Shown piece by piece: positions 1 to 9,797 of a DNA stretch of 64,000 bases (within the stretch, counting starts at the first letter, position 1; every line of letters starts with the position of its first letter). This stretch comes from Cladorhizidae sp. MBARI D1340-BT2 (lineage: Eukaryota > Porifera > Demospongiae > Poecilosclerida > Cladorhizidae), in NCBI GenBank assembly GCA_028752905.1, contig JAQNBH010000013.1, forward strand, positions 25,917,239-25,981,238, written 5' to 3'. The position numbers and the translations under genes were made by a program. The notes beneath the pieces were generated by a model. It did no database searches and was not told the DNA's origin. It saw nothing but the letters and a program-made list of their open reading frames with translations.

Positions 1-468
1 ATTAAAGACGCATCAGACTTGTTACATGTATGTTGCTTTGCTAATATTGAATTAGCAAACATAAACACGTCATCATTTGCAGGGCTCCCATGCCCAGGTC
101 CATCCATCGTCACCCTCCACACATGTCTTCCGACACCCTCCAGTAATCCCTGAAAAACAATAGAACACAAACAAAAGTCATCCTCCACTAATTCCTAAGC
201 TTGACAAAAAGACACATAAACAAAAGTATCTTCCAGTAATCTCTGTTTGACAATAGAAAGCAAAAGACACATAACAAAATAAAATGTTACAGGTCCCCCA
301 TGCCAGGACCATACAATGCTCCGCCCTCCATTGAACTCTGTTGCCTCTCGACAGCAAGCCTGACACTTGTTGCACTCATATGTTCTGTCTTACCCGCTCT
401 ACTCCATACAACAGAATTAAACTCATTTTGGTTGTGTATAACCAACCACCTAAACATTTGCACAAAAG
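1..468. other. No gene seen
   Basis: AT-leaning sequence with many in-frame stops on both strands. Short open frames here match no family I recognise. The same is true of 716-966. Confidence 0.5.
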
Positions 469-715
469 ATCCTCGGACATTAATTTATCAAAAACCTCCT
501 AGCCTTGTCCAGAGCAATCATAGGCCTATCGGTACTGTTGGTACCTCACCTTTAGCACAAGCTGGATTAAACTTACACCAACTCAAAACTCGATCCTCGG
601 ACATTAATTTATCAAAAACCTCCTAGACTTGTCCAGAGCAATCATAGGCCTATCGGTACTGGTGGTACCTCACCTTTAGCACAAGCTGGATTAAACTTAC
701 ACCAACTCAAAACTC
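469..715. repeat. Tandem duplication, 124-bp unit, two copies
   Basis: A unit starting near GATCCTCGGACATTAATTTA is repeated head to tail with a period of about 124 bp. The copies differ at only a few positions, so the duplication is recent. There is no sign of coding. Confidence 0.85.
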
Positions 716-966
716 CTGTAGGACAATACTCGTGTTGGGATGTTCCATAGTTGACTAAGAGTGATAAAAAATCGCTTTCACATCGCAAATCATCCCCTCT
801 AGGTTGTCCTTTCTAATTTCTCCCCTATAGTAGGTTTGCATTTTAACTATAGACACACGACTAACCCCCCTAGCACCACCCAAAGACACTAGGACCGTAA
901 GGCTCGACTTCAAACAACCGTTTATGTGCATTTGTATACCCATCACTAATTTATGTGTGTGTACCT

Positions 967-1317
967 AAGCTTCAGTCTCTCCACTGAACGCTAAAAAAGT
1001 TTGTGTTCCTACAACTTCCATAGAACCCGAAGAGCCATCAAAATTGGCTTCACAATTTTTACCTTGTGACCCTCAAACCATTCCGTGTAACTTGCTACTG
1101 TTTCATCTTCAGGTCTTCGTGCACAAGCTTGACAGAACTTAGACATAAGATAATAATCTAAAACTTCTCCAGTGTCCCAAGACATCACCGCAACCAAGCC
1201 ATAATTTGATTTGTGGCCCTGTCTAAGCCATGTGCCGTCAACAGTAATACTAACATCAATGATGTTTTCATGCCTAACCCTATAAAAATCATGTAACCTA
1301 TGAGCGGCATCCAACAT
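967..1317 (-). pseudogene. Mutator-like transposase fragment, frameshifted
   Basis: The reverse-strand frame contains VTVDGTWLRQGHKSNYG, then TGEVLDYYLMSKFCQAC. This is the pattern of the Mutator-like transposase domain common in invertebrate genomes (DGTW, GEVLD, SKxCxxC). Near 1060 the reading continues one frame over with ANFDGSSGSMEV, which fits the family's next conserved block, so there is a single frameshift there. Only about 115 residues of the domain remain, with neither a full N-terminus nor a C-terminus. No terminal inverted repeats were seen. It is a dead relic; the superfamily call rests on motif memory and not on a search. Confidence 0.62.
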
Positions 1318-1405
1318 AATACTCTGTTACTGCATTTGCATCACTCCATGTAACCTATGAGCGGCATCCAACATAATATTCTGTTACTGCATTTGCGTCA
1401 CTCCC
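1292..1405. repeat. Tandem duplication, 57-bp unit, two copies
   Basis: The unit beginning TGTAACCTATGAGCGGCATC occurs twice head to tail (1292-1348 and 1349-1405). The copies are nearly identical. The first copy overlaps the N-terminal end of the Mutator-like fragment. Confidence 0.9.
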
Positions 1406-2008
1406 TATTGACCTAGTATATTTAAAAAAACAAGTGGAACCAAGAGGGGGCAACATATCCATGACTGCAGTGACTAATTCCAGCAATGCGAGGAGCACCC
1501 TGTACTGACTGGATGTTCAAAGAATGCTTCTACAGATACAGGGTTTGAGATGTCTTGAGTGTGTGAGGAAATATCAGCTGGCATCAGGTGCGCTGTTCAT
1601 GTGGAGGAGGGTGACATATTGGGGGGGGGGGGGGGGGGGAGGAGGAGGTGTGCTCTCACACTATACCAAGCATTAGATAGCTCCTCAAACAAGAGTATAT
1701 AGCTGTTGAAACATGAAAAGTCAATTCTTAATGTTTGATTCCAACAAATGTCAATCTTTAATGCACTTGAGCAATTTATTTTCTTTTTTTATGCCACATT
1801 TTTTATTCCTTGTTGTTGGCATGGTAACTTGTCTCACCTTCACTACACACTGTCCTTGCTGTTGGCATGGTAACTTGTCTCACCTTCACTACACTGTCCT
1901 TGTTGGAAAATAGAAAATATCTTCTTTTATAGCAGCAACCATGTTGTGTTGACTTTATTTTACCTCCCTATAGCCTCACTAGTCTCAATGACTTCGGAGA
2001 CTAAACCA
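1406..2008. other. No gene; G19 tract and a small tandem duplication
   Basis: No coding signal. It holds an uninterrupted run of 19 G at 1621-1639, followed by (AGG)n, and a roughly 46-bp tandem duplication around 1808-1899 built on GGCATGGTAACTTGTCTCAC. Confidence 0.6.
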
Positions 2009-2130
2009 AGACTTGTGGTTACAATTTTGGAGCTCCATAGATTCTGTACACTTCACTGCATTAATTTAATACAGTGTTCAAAAGATGGATCTCTCTGTGT
2101 GCTCTCTGTAATGCTAAAAATGTTATACAA
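2009..2130 (+). repeat. Diverged copy of the foldback-element arm
   Basis: From TGTGGTTACAATTTTGGAGC through TCTCTCTGTGTGCTCTCT, this stretch aligns with the outer arms of the palindromic element at 39852-40608, with scattered substitutions and indels. It appears to be an older, partial single-arm copy. No inverted partner is visible nearby. Confidence 0.6.
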
Positions 2131-2845
2131 CCATGCCAAAGTGGCATGCAGTTAAAGCTGGCTAGCTCGAAGTGTCAGAGTGCCTGAACTGGCTGCAGGT
2201 GTGTGAGACTCCTGACATACTACTGTGGTTATAAATGGTGGTGCTACATTGGCTGTATTAGCAGGTGACCTTAAGTTGTCTCATGGATATCTCGCAACCC
2301 AATGACATTTTTGAGTATCCACAGTCTGACATACTAGCCACTTATTAGCGCCTAATAGAGTGTATGGGTCTTCCTCTTGCCACATTAATTGCCTAACACT
2401 TGCAATCAGTAGCCACACCTACAGCCAGTACAGGCTCTCAATAGTTATATCCCACCAACTTTTAATTATGGCTGCATGTAAATTCTACATGGCCATACCT
2501 CCCAGTGACTTATACAAGGAAAGGAGTGGGGGGGGGTAGGTGTCTGAGCCTCCTAAAATTTCATACCAGTCATTATTTTTGCTGATATTAATTTCACTAT
2601 AAAAACAAGAAAATTATTCTATGCAGCACATTTGGTGTGTAAGCAGTGGCTAAGATATAGGGAAGGTGGGGAAAGGGGTGTGTGGGCAGGGATTTTGCAC
2701 CCCCTAATTTATAGAACATATTCCAGAGGTGCTCTCTATATAGCACACAATATAAAATCAGCAAATGGTGAAGACTTTCAGAGCAATTTGGAAGTGTTTA
2801 GAGTTGCTTTGGGAAGAACGTATATGTATTAGATTTAACCAGACA
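2131..2845. other. No gene seen
   Basis: No recognisable coding sequence or repeat structure beyond a short G-rich run near 2530. Open frames here are short and unlike known families. Confidence 0.5.
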
Positions 2846-3115
2846 ACTGTCTCTTCTTTACGATGCCAGGATGCTTCCCTGATGAACATCTAATCTAACA
2901 GGAAGCGTGTTGGACTGGACTCCTTCAACTACCACAAAATAACCACAACTTGCAGAGAATTTCAGCAGGAGGGACTGCATCAAAAGCCTTACTGAAGTCT
3001 AGACACACAATATCAGACTGACAGCTGATGTCTAGGGAATTGAATATCTAAGTGGCCGAAATGAGAAGTTGTGCAAGAAAGGATCTGTTTTGCATGAATT
3101 CAAACTGAAATTTGG
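2846..3115 (-). pseudogene. Non-LTR retrotransposon (LINE) reverse transcriptase fragment
   Basis: On the reverse strand the frame reads DIVCLDFSKAFDAVPPAEIL, the classic motif around the first catalytic aspartate of LINE reverse transcriptases (DFSKAFD). It is preceded by a degraded QNRSFLAQLL block (usually RSTVTQLL). About 110 bp downstream, in another frame, VHQGSILA corresponds to the usual VPQGSILGP. At least one frameshift and several stops separate the motifs, so this is a decayed RT core fragment of perhaps 90 codons. No ends or target-site duplication were found. Confidence 0.78.
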
Positions 3116-3289
3116 ACAATTGATGAAAGGACATTTGACGATAATTAATAAGTGGAGATAGTTCTATGGAGCTAATGGGAGGTTTGGGCGAGGCACTAAT
3201 GGGATAGGTGGAACGAGTAGAGGCAAGTCTACATGAGGAGAGGAGATATCCTTGATACTGGCAAGATGGAACTTTCAGACAAAGGTAGG

Positions 3290-4400
3290 TTATATTGTGG
3301 AGCAGAGGGGGAAGTCATAAGAGAATGTGATAAACAATGGAGTGAAACATAATAACATTGCCTAGCAACAAAGAGCCTGTTCTTCCTTATTTTGACCACT
3401 TTGTGCTCAACAACCAATGCTCTGCATTGCTATATATCAAGAAATAGTCTATTTTCCCTTATTTTGACCACTTTCTGTTCAATACCATCATCAACCAGTG
3501 CTCTGCATTGCAACTAAGTGCATTAAGGGTTCTAAGATCCCTTGAACACACCCCAGAAATCGTTTACTATGCAGACTCAGCTGATCTCACACACTGTGAC
3601 TATGTTGAAAGTGAAACCCCACCAGCAGTTGCACCTGTGGCTGACACATCCAGAAGTATGACCACACCTCCTTTCCTGTTGATCTAGATAGACATGCACA
3701 CAATGTGAGAATGCCCAAACTGTCATGTAGAAGCTCAATGGGGACGTAACCTAGTGGATGGCTTTCTGGGCAATGTATGAGTCCTCTGCACAGCAACTCT
3801 GCCTGAACAATGATGAAACACAACTCTCCAAGAGAAGTGTAGAACCACGATTATCCATGGAGGAGAGGAGAGAACCACAACTACCAGGACTCAGACATAA
3901 ACTCAACTAGCCAGAGAGGAGAGAACCTCAAGTAGCCAGAAAAAGGATATAATCTCAACTAGCCAGTACAAGGAGTAACCTCAACTAGCCAGGAGAGGAG
4001 AGAACCTCAACTAACCAGGACAAGGACATAACCTCAACTGGCCAGGACAAGGATATAACCACAATTGGTGGGCACAAATTTACACTCCTAATGTAGAAGG
4101 ACTTATGCAGGTTTTCTTCGTTCCTAGAGGCATATTCCTCATGCCGCCACCAGCTTTCACAAATAAACTGGACCCACCCCATTGTGGGTATATTGTCGAC
4201 AATAGATCATCCATATATATCTAAAAACATGCTCTGCACTTGCCGGTACCCATCTTGGAATGATTAGGAGCACTATCACTCTTGCTTCTGGTAAGCAACA
4301 TACTATTGAAGCTTAGTACCAGTCTTAAAGAGCTCTCTGCTTACCCTGCTCTTCAATCCAGCTGTTTTCTTATTCTTGACAAGCTCCTTCGGTCATCATT
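3290..4400 (+). repeat. Composite VNTR repeat, copy 1 (L module + 27-bp VNTR + R module)
   Basis: Three parts in order. An L module (about 3292-3835) starts near GTGGAGCAGAGGGGGAAGTC. A minisatellite (about 3838-4060) has a 27-bp unit built on AACCTCAACTAGCCAGGACA. An R module (about 4062-4310 or slightly further) starts near TTGGTGGGCACAAATTTACA and ends near CTTCTGGTAAGCAACATACT. The same order recurs at 14170-15737 and 15738-17095. Short open frames in the L module are not conserved as protein between copies, so I treat it as non-coding. Its class is unknown. Confidence 0.8.
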
Positions 4401-4434
4401 TCCTTACTATGAAAGACAATTCTCATGTTTCTTT

Positions 4435-4742
4435 CTTGCTGTAGAGAGTGGAGAGTAGTTGTCATTCAGCCATACATACATAGTGCTTCCAAGCCGATAG
4501 GGAGAACTCTCCCAGGCCTACTGCATACTGCACTACATGCTGTGTGTCTAGCTGGTCAGTATATGTATGTGGAAGATGCTGGTCTATGTAAGACAGTATT
4601 GTTCACCACTGAGGGAGACTATGTCACCTTATTTGGTGGTGGAAACTATTGGTGGGGAAAGGAGGGGAAGGGGGGTGGAAAGGTTTTATGTATGCTAGTG
4701 TATTTGATATATTTCGGTTTTCTGTTGGCAATTATTTGATGA
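4435..4742 (+). pseudogene. TRIM-NHL 3' end fragment (last NHL blade), opposite orientation
   Basis: The + strand reads CLAGQYMYVEDAGLCKTVLF and then TTEGDYVTLFGGGNYW, matching the last part of the NHL propeller of the TRIM-NHL gene at 9798-11993. After a small internal replacement by a G-rich stretch, the sequence resumes as the terminal codons and the 3' flank (TTTTCTGTTGGCAATT). The first hundred bases (4435-4540) instead match 60720-60830, downstream of the second TRIM block. It is a rearranged, non-functional third copy on the strand opposite to the other two. Confidence 0.72.
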
Positions 4743-4789
4743 CACTCCCTCCCCCTCCCTCCCACCCCCATCGCAGTTTGAAGTGGTGG

Positions 4790-7455
4790 GGGGAAGATCC
4801 AGTCAAAATCCTGTAGTGCTAATGACCATTGATGGTTAGCACCTTTTATCTTGCTCAAGTATCCTAGTGCACTATGATCCATCTGGATTAGGAATACTCA
4901 TCCTAGGAGATATGCTTTGAAGTCTTTCTGAGACAATTGCTAGACATTCTTCCCCAACTGTGGAGTAATGTGTCTCCCTATCAAGAAGCTTCTTCAGGAA
5001 ATATACTATGGGCTTGTCAGACCCATGTTCATCTTGCTGGCTCAGTATAGCACCAATTCCTCTGTCTGAGGCATCTGTCTGCAGTACAAAATCTTTGCTG
5101 TAATCTGGTGTGGACAATACTTGTGGACTTGTTAAACTGTCCTTCAACTGCTGGAATGCCTACTGGCAGTCAATAGTCCATTTCACCTTGGCTGGAGCTG
5201 TCTTCTTTGTGAGATCTGTGAGTACTGCTGCTGTAGAGCTGAATGTTGGTATGAATCTGAGAGTGTAGCCAGCTAGGCCCAGGAAAGCTCTGACACATTT
5301 CTTGGTGACTGGCTGTTGAAAGTTTTGTACTGCTTCCACTTTTACCATCTGTACATAAATTTGTCCTTTGCCAATGGTGAGATAAGAACAAGTGTTCATG
5401 CCAATCTGGCATTTATTAAACTTCAAGTTCAAGTTCAAGTCATGATGTTTTAATCGAGTCATGACTTGGAAAGGATGCTGCAAATGTTCTTCCCAAGTGT
5501 CACGGTAAATGACAATGTCGCTCTACAAAATTCAGGCATGTCTGAGAAGATGTCCATTAGCCATTGGAAACAGGACGGAGCACCCTCGACTCAAAAGGGA
5601 ATGCGTAGAAATCGATACTCCCCTCTCCTAGATATAAAAGCTGTCTTGTCTCTGTTGTGTTGGGAGCTACTTGGACTAGATGTAACCCTTTGACATGTCA
5701 AGGGTGGAGATGAAGTTAGCCTTTCCAAGTGATTTTAGTAGATCTTCTATCTGGGGCATCAGATAAGGGTCAGGTTGGGTAACCTTGTTGACTTGGTGAT
5801 AGTCAATGCATACTCAACAGTCCTATCCTATTTCGCCACCGGGACAATAGCTGATGTCCAAGGGCTATAGGGGACAGTCCGCAGGTTAGTGCATGTCAGC
5901 AGGGAAGTACCAATGTCAATATGCAACTATGTTGCTTGTGTAAGGCCCGGTATGTAAGTAAACACCTCCGGGTGTTGGCCAATAAAGTCAGATACCTCTC
6001 TCTTCTGGTCAGTGGTCATATCAGGCCCTAGCATCAACTCAGTGTTTGTCTCCAGTAGGGTGGTGAAGGAGTATTTATCCAGGCCCGTGTCATCTTTCCC
6101 CACTAGTTTATCCAATGTGGAGAATACTGATTCTGCTGGAGAGAGCCACAGCTTTATCATGTTGACGTGTATGGTGCAGGTTTTCTTCCTCTTATCTGGC
6201 ATCTTGACAGTGTATGTCACAGGAGAGCTTGTTTTCAACTAAGTATGGACCAGTCCATTTAGCAGTGAATTTGATGGATTTCACTGGCATAATTACTAGG
6301 ATTTGATCACCCACGTCCAAGTGTCATTGCTTAGTCTGTTCGTCATATCTAGTTTTGGTCTCCTCCAACTTGGTCTGAATGGCAATGCCTGTCATCTGGT
6401 CAAGCCTGGTTCACAATTCTAGCATCCATTCAATGTTTGTGGTTTGTGGAGCATTATTGTCGGTCCAGCTACCTTCAATTCATCTAGGGGGCTCCTCACA
6501 TTTTGCCCAACAATGATATTGAATGCCGAAAACCAGTGCTTCGTTTCTGGACTTCCCTAGGCAAATAGTAGGTAGGGAAGGAGGGTGTCCCAACTTCTTT
6601 GGTTTTGACTTTGGCATAGCCTTGAAAGTGCCATGGATCCATTCAATGGCGCCATTTGTCTAGGGGTGATAAGGTGAGGTTCTTATTGGCTTGACTTCCA
6701 AGAGCTTGAAATTTGACCCCTGGTTGGAGAGGATTTCTGCTGGAATTCCCAATCGAGAGAATATACCTATGGGAGAGTAGCCACTGTTTATTAGTCTATG
6801 TTCTTCAGTGGTACCGCTTCTGGGTACTGACTGCCGTAATCCATCAATGTCAGGATGTATTTGTTGCATGCTTTAATTCTTGTCAACGGCCCAACTATAT
6901 CAATAGCTAACATGGCGAAGGGCTCTGCCATCAGTCAATGGTGCCTTTCTTCTCGCAGCCTTCTGACGTTGTGGGCACAATTTGCACACCTCCTTGACAT
7001 CTCTAGCGAGTGTGGGCCAGTAGAAATGTTGGAGTAAGCGGTGCTTAGTTCGTTAGAAACCCAGGTGCTGTCATTGGCAGTGTGAGCCACTCAGATGGCT
7101 ATGTTCTTTCTTGCTTGTGGTAGAATAACTGCAGAGCATCATTCTATAACTGGTTGTTACAGTATCTGTATAACACTCCATCTTGGTAAACACAGCTGGT
7201 ATCTCCCCTCCTTGTTTCTTGTCTAGCTGACTGCAGAGTCAGGTCTTGCTGCTGTTCTTGGATGAATTTGTTTAAATCCATGTACGTATGCAACGGGTCG
7301 AAAGCATCCCTGTTTGATGAGTCAGCATTCTTAATCCATGGCTGTGTTCTGTTTAAGGTTGTTGCTTGCATCTGCCTGCTGAATGTTTGCTCGTCTGATG
7401 GCTTCTTGCCTCTTCTGAGATCGAGACATCTTGATCCTGTGCTTGGTTGGAACAA
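4790..7455 (-). mobile_element. Ty3/gypsy relic 1, integrase upstream of reverse transcriptase
   Basis: Read on the minus strand the domain order is: integrase N-terminal part (7455-7144), integrase core with LGIPAEILSNQGSNF and KPIRTSPYHP (about 6960-6660), integrase C-terminal part with TCTIHVNMIKLW (about 6180), the start of RT with SDFIGQHPEVFT, RT fingers with CIDYHQVNKV and PDPYL (about 5800), the degraded catalytic region followed by IVIYRDTWEEHL (about 5490), RT connection QQPVTKKCVRAFLGLAGY, and RNase H with FVLQTDASDRGIGA (about 5080) to about 4860. Many stops and frameshifts. No LTR is visible: the 5' side abuts a BEL relic and the 3' side ends in a pyrimidine-rich stretch beside the NHL fragment. 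Order integrase before RT is that of Gmr1-type gypsy elements. Confidence 0.85.
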
Positions 7456-7479
7456 TCATATCATCACATCATGCAGTAA

Positions 7480-8690
7480 TCCAAGAGGACATGAACTTGA
7501 GGCTAGTGTACGATGCCTCTGTGAAGACAAGTGTCCATCTATCAATGGCCTTATATATGTCCTAACTTTGGGCAGTGCACACCAGATCTCCTCAGATTCA
7601 GGCTCCACAAGATTGCCCTCATTGCAGATGTGGAAAAGGTGTCCATTATGTTCTGAGTTGCACCTGCAGATATAGATGTCCTGAGGTGCTTGTGGATTGT
7701 GAATTTGGAGGATTAATTCTCGGGAATTGCTGAGCTACAGTTTACTCAAGTGGTATCCGGAGCACCAGCCAGCCCATTTTTCCTGACTGCTACTATTCAT
7801 CATCACATTGAGAAGTTCCCGTTGATTGATCAACCCTTTGTCACAAAACCCTTTGTTGAGAAGTTCACATGGATCGATCAACCCTTTGTTGAGAAGTTTC
7901 TCTGATCCATCTACATGGATGACCTCAGGTTGGGGTCCAATAACATTGAGTGAGTTTATGAGTTCTAAATCAAGTCAAAGTTGCGTTTGGCAGAGACTGT
8001 GTTTAACATTGGTTGAAAGTCAAGCCCTTGGAGTGTAGAAGATGTGATCGGTGACCAGCTCATCTTCGATGTCAGTGGTGTCTTTCAAGCCATGAAGGAG
8101 ACACAAGCAGCTAAGAGGAATGCCATAAGCCTTGCCACAAGGAACTCCATCTGTCGGGAGTATCAGAAGTGATCTCGCCACTCAATATATGGTTCATAAT
8201 GCTCTGTCAGCACCTGTACGATACCAAGACAGGTGGTGTGTACCACTCTATGGAAGGTCACTGAGTGGAAGAGGTTGACCTCTGATCAACAACGAGCCGA
8301 GCCTTTCAAGGGAGTTATGGATGTGTCTGTATATGTGTTGTGTGACCAGAGAAGTCCACTTGGGTGGAGTTCCTGAAGCGCTGCACATCAGGAGAGGGTG
8401 CCCAGTGAGGATTGTGTCTGACAATGCCAGGACCTTCAAGGTTACAAAAAAATATCACTGCAGTATACTGGACAGTGTAGAGGTCAAGCACCATCTCCCT
8501 GGTGTCAATGCCAAGTAGACCTTTAATCTGGAGAATGTACTTCTTGGTGGGGGCAGGGGGGAGGGAGGGGAAGGGTGGGGGGTTCGAAATAATGATTAGA
8601 AGTAAGAAGAAGTGCTTGTAAAAAACTGTATGCGAGGCGTGAGCGCATATGATGAACTGCTGACATCAGTCACAGTTGTCGAGATGATAC
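7480..8690 (+). mobile_element. BEL/Pao retrotransposon relic (RT and integrase), left copy
   Basis: The + strand shows LRLVYDASVKTSV (the BEL/Pao VYDAS block), HKIALIADVEK, the segment following APADIDVLRCLW, a YMDD catalytic box at about 7910-7921 (YMDDLRLGSNN), and then AAKRNAISLATRN from the region before DPLG. From about 8312 an integrase core follows: CVTREVHL, GCPVRIVSDNARTFK, then VSAYDELLTSVTVVEMIL near 8640-8690. RNase H and the integrase N-terminus are missing between 8250 and 8310. Multiple stops; no LTR recognised. The part from about 8085 onward is duplicated at 57258. Confidence 0.82.
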
Positions 8691-8699
8691 TAAAGGATA

Positions 8700-8975
8700 G
8701 AAGCACAAATAGCCAAGACAAGGACATAACCTCAACTAGCCAGGAAAGAACTTCAACTAGCCAGGACAAGGACATAACCTCAACTAGCCAGGACAAGGAC
8801 ATAACCTGAACTAGTCAGGACAAGGCGAGAACTTCAACTAGCCAAGACAAGGATAGAACCTCAACTAAGGACAAGGAGAGAACCTCAACTAGCCAGGACA
8901 AGGAGAGAACTTCAACTAGTCAGGAAAAGGAGAGAACCTCAACTAGTCAGGACAAGGAGAGAGGTTTAACTAATG
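8700..8975. repeat. 27-bp minisatellite (same family as the composite repeats)
   Basis: About ten imperfect copies of a 27-bp unit built on CTCAACTAGCCAGGACAAGG. The same unit forms the core of the three composite repeats, but here the L and R modules are absent. Confidence 0.85.
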
Positions 8976-9797
8976 TAGACAAGGCCTAGCTTTCATGCCT
9001 CTAGAACAATTTCCAAATTACCTGCCAAACCTCAATGCCCTCACTCTCAACACACTACTAACCCCCATGAGGGATGCACTGTCATGAACCCAACCTCTGC
9101 CAGCACCGAAACTGACCCTCACCCTTCTAGGATACCACCATGCTGTGTCCCAAGCCCAATATAAGCCAAGATCAGTTGGCGATGAAGAATGCAAGGGTCA
9201 GAGTGCAAACAAGGAGTATTGGCATGGTTTAGTCAAAGCCAACCCTTTACCAACTCCAGTGGTGGGGGACAGAGACTGGAGACATCAGCATTGTAAATCT
9301 CATCTCTGCAAACTAATTAAACCTGATGAGGTTATGCCTTCAATATGTAATTAGCTGACCTAACACACCTGTGATTATTGGAATAAGAAAGGAGAGGTGA
9401 CGATCAAGGACTCTTGCAAGCAGCTATATGACCATTAGTGATGTCTGTGCTATGTTCTGCACTATAGTGGTGGCTGTTAATTCCTGCATCCTTGTGGTCA
9501 GTGCCCACAGCCTTCTGTGATGTAAGTCAGTTAGCCAGAGGGAATGTCTTGTTGAGAGCATATATATCTTAGAGGTCTTAACCTGGTGAGGATGAGGTCA
9601 GGAGACCTCCCTCCACCACATTCTGAGGGGGAGGATTTGCAGGCCACTATTTAGGCCCCACCAATATAATCATAAATATAATTGGTAGTTTCCTTCTGGA
9701 CAAAGGAAGTCTTCAAGTTCCATTACCTCTTGTCAGTGGAGGACAATAAAAGCTCGAATCATGCATTATAATTCATCAACTAATTGCCAACAGAAAA
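8976..9797. other. Non-coding flank of TRIM-NHL, shared with block B
   Basis: No coding signal recognised. The stretch aligns with 57950-58586, for example CTCATCTCTGCAAACTAATT and GGAATAAGAAAGGAGAGGTG. It is the 3' flank of the minus-strand TRIM gene. Confidence 0.6.

Noticed and set aside
3587..3823. Possible small protein in the L module of the composite repeats (also at 14348-14641 and 15901-16233)
   Set aside because: The three copies differ in frame and start, and stops fall at different places, so the DNA is conserved but not a protein.
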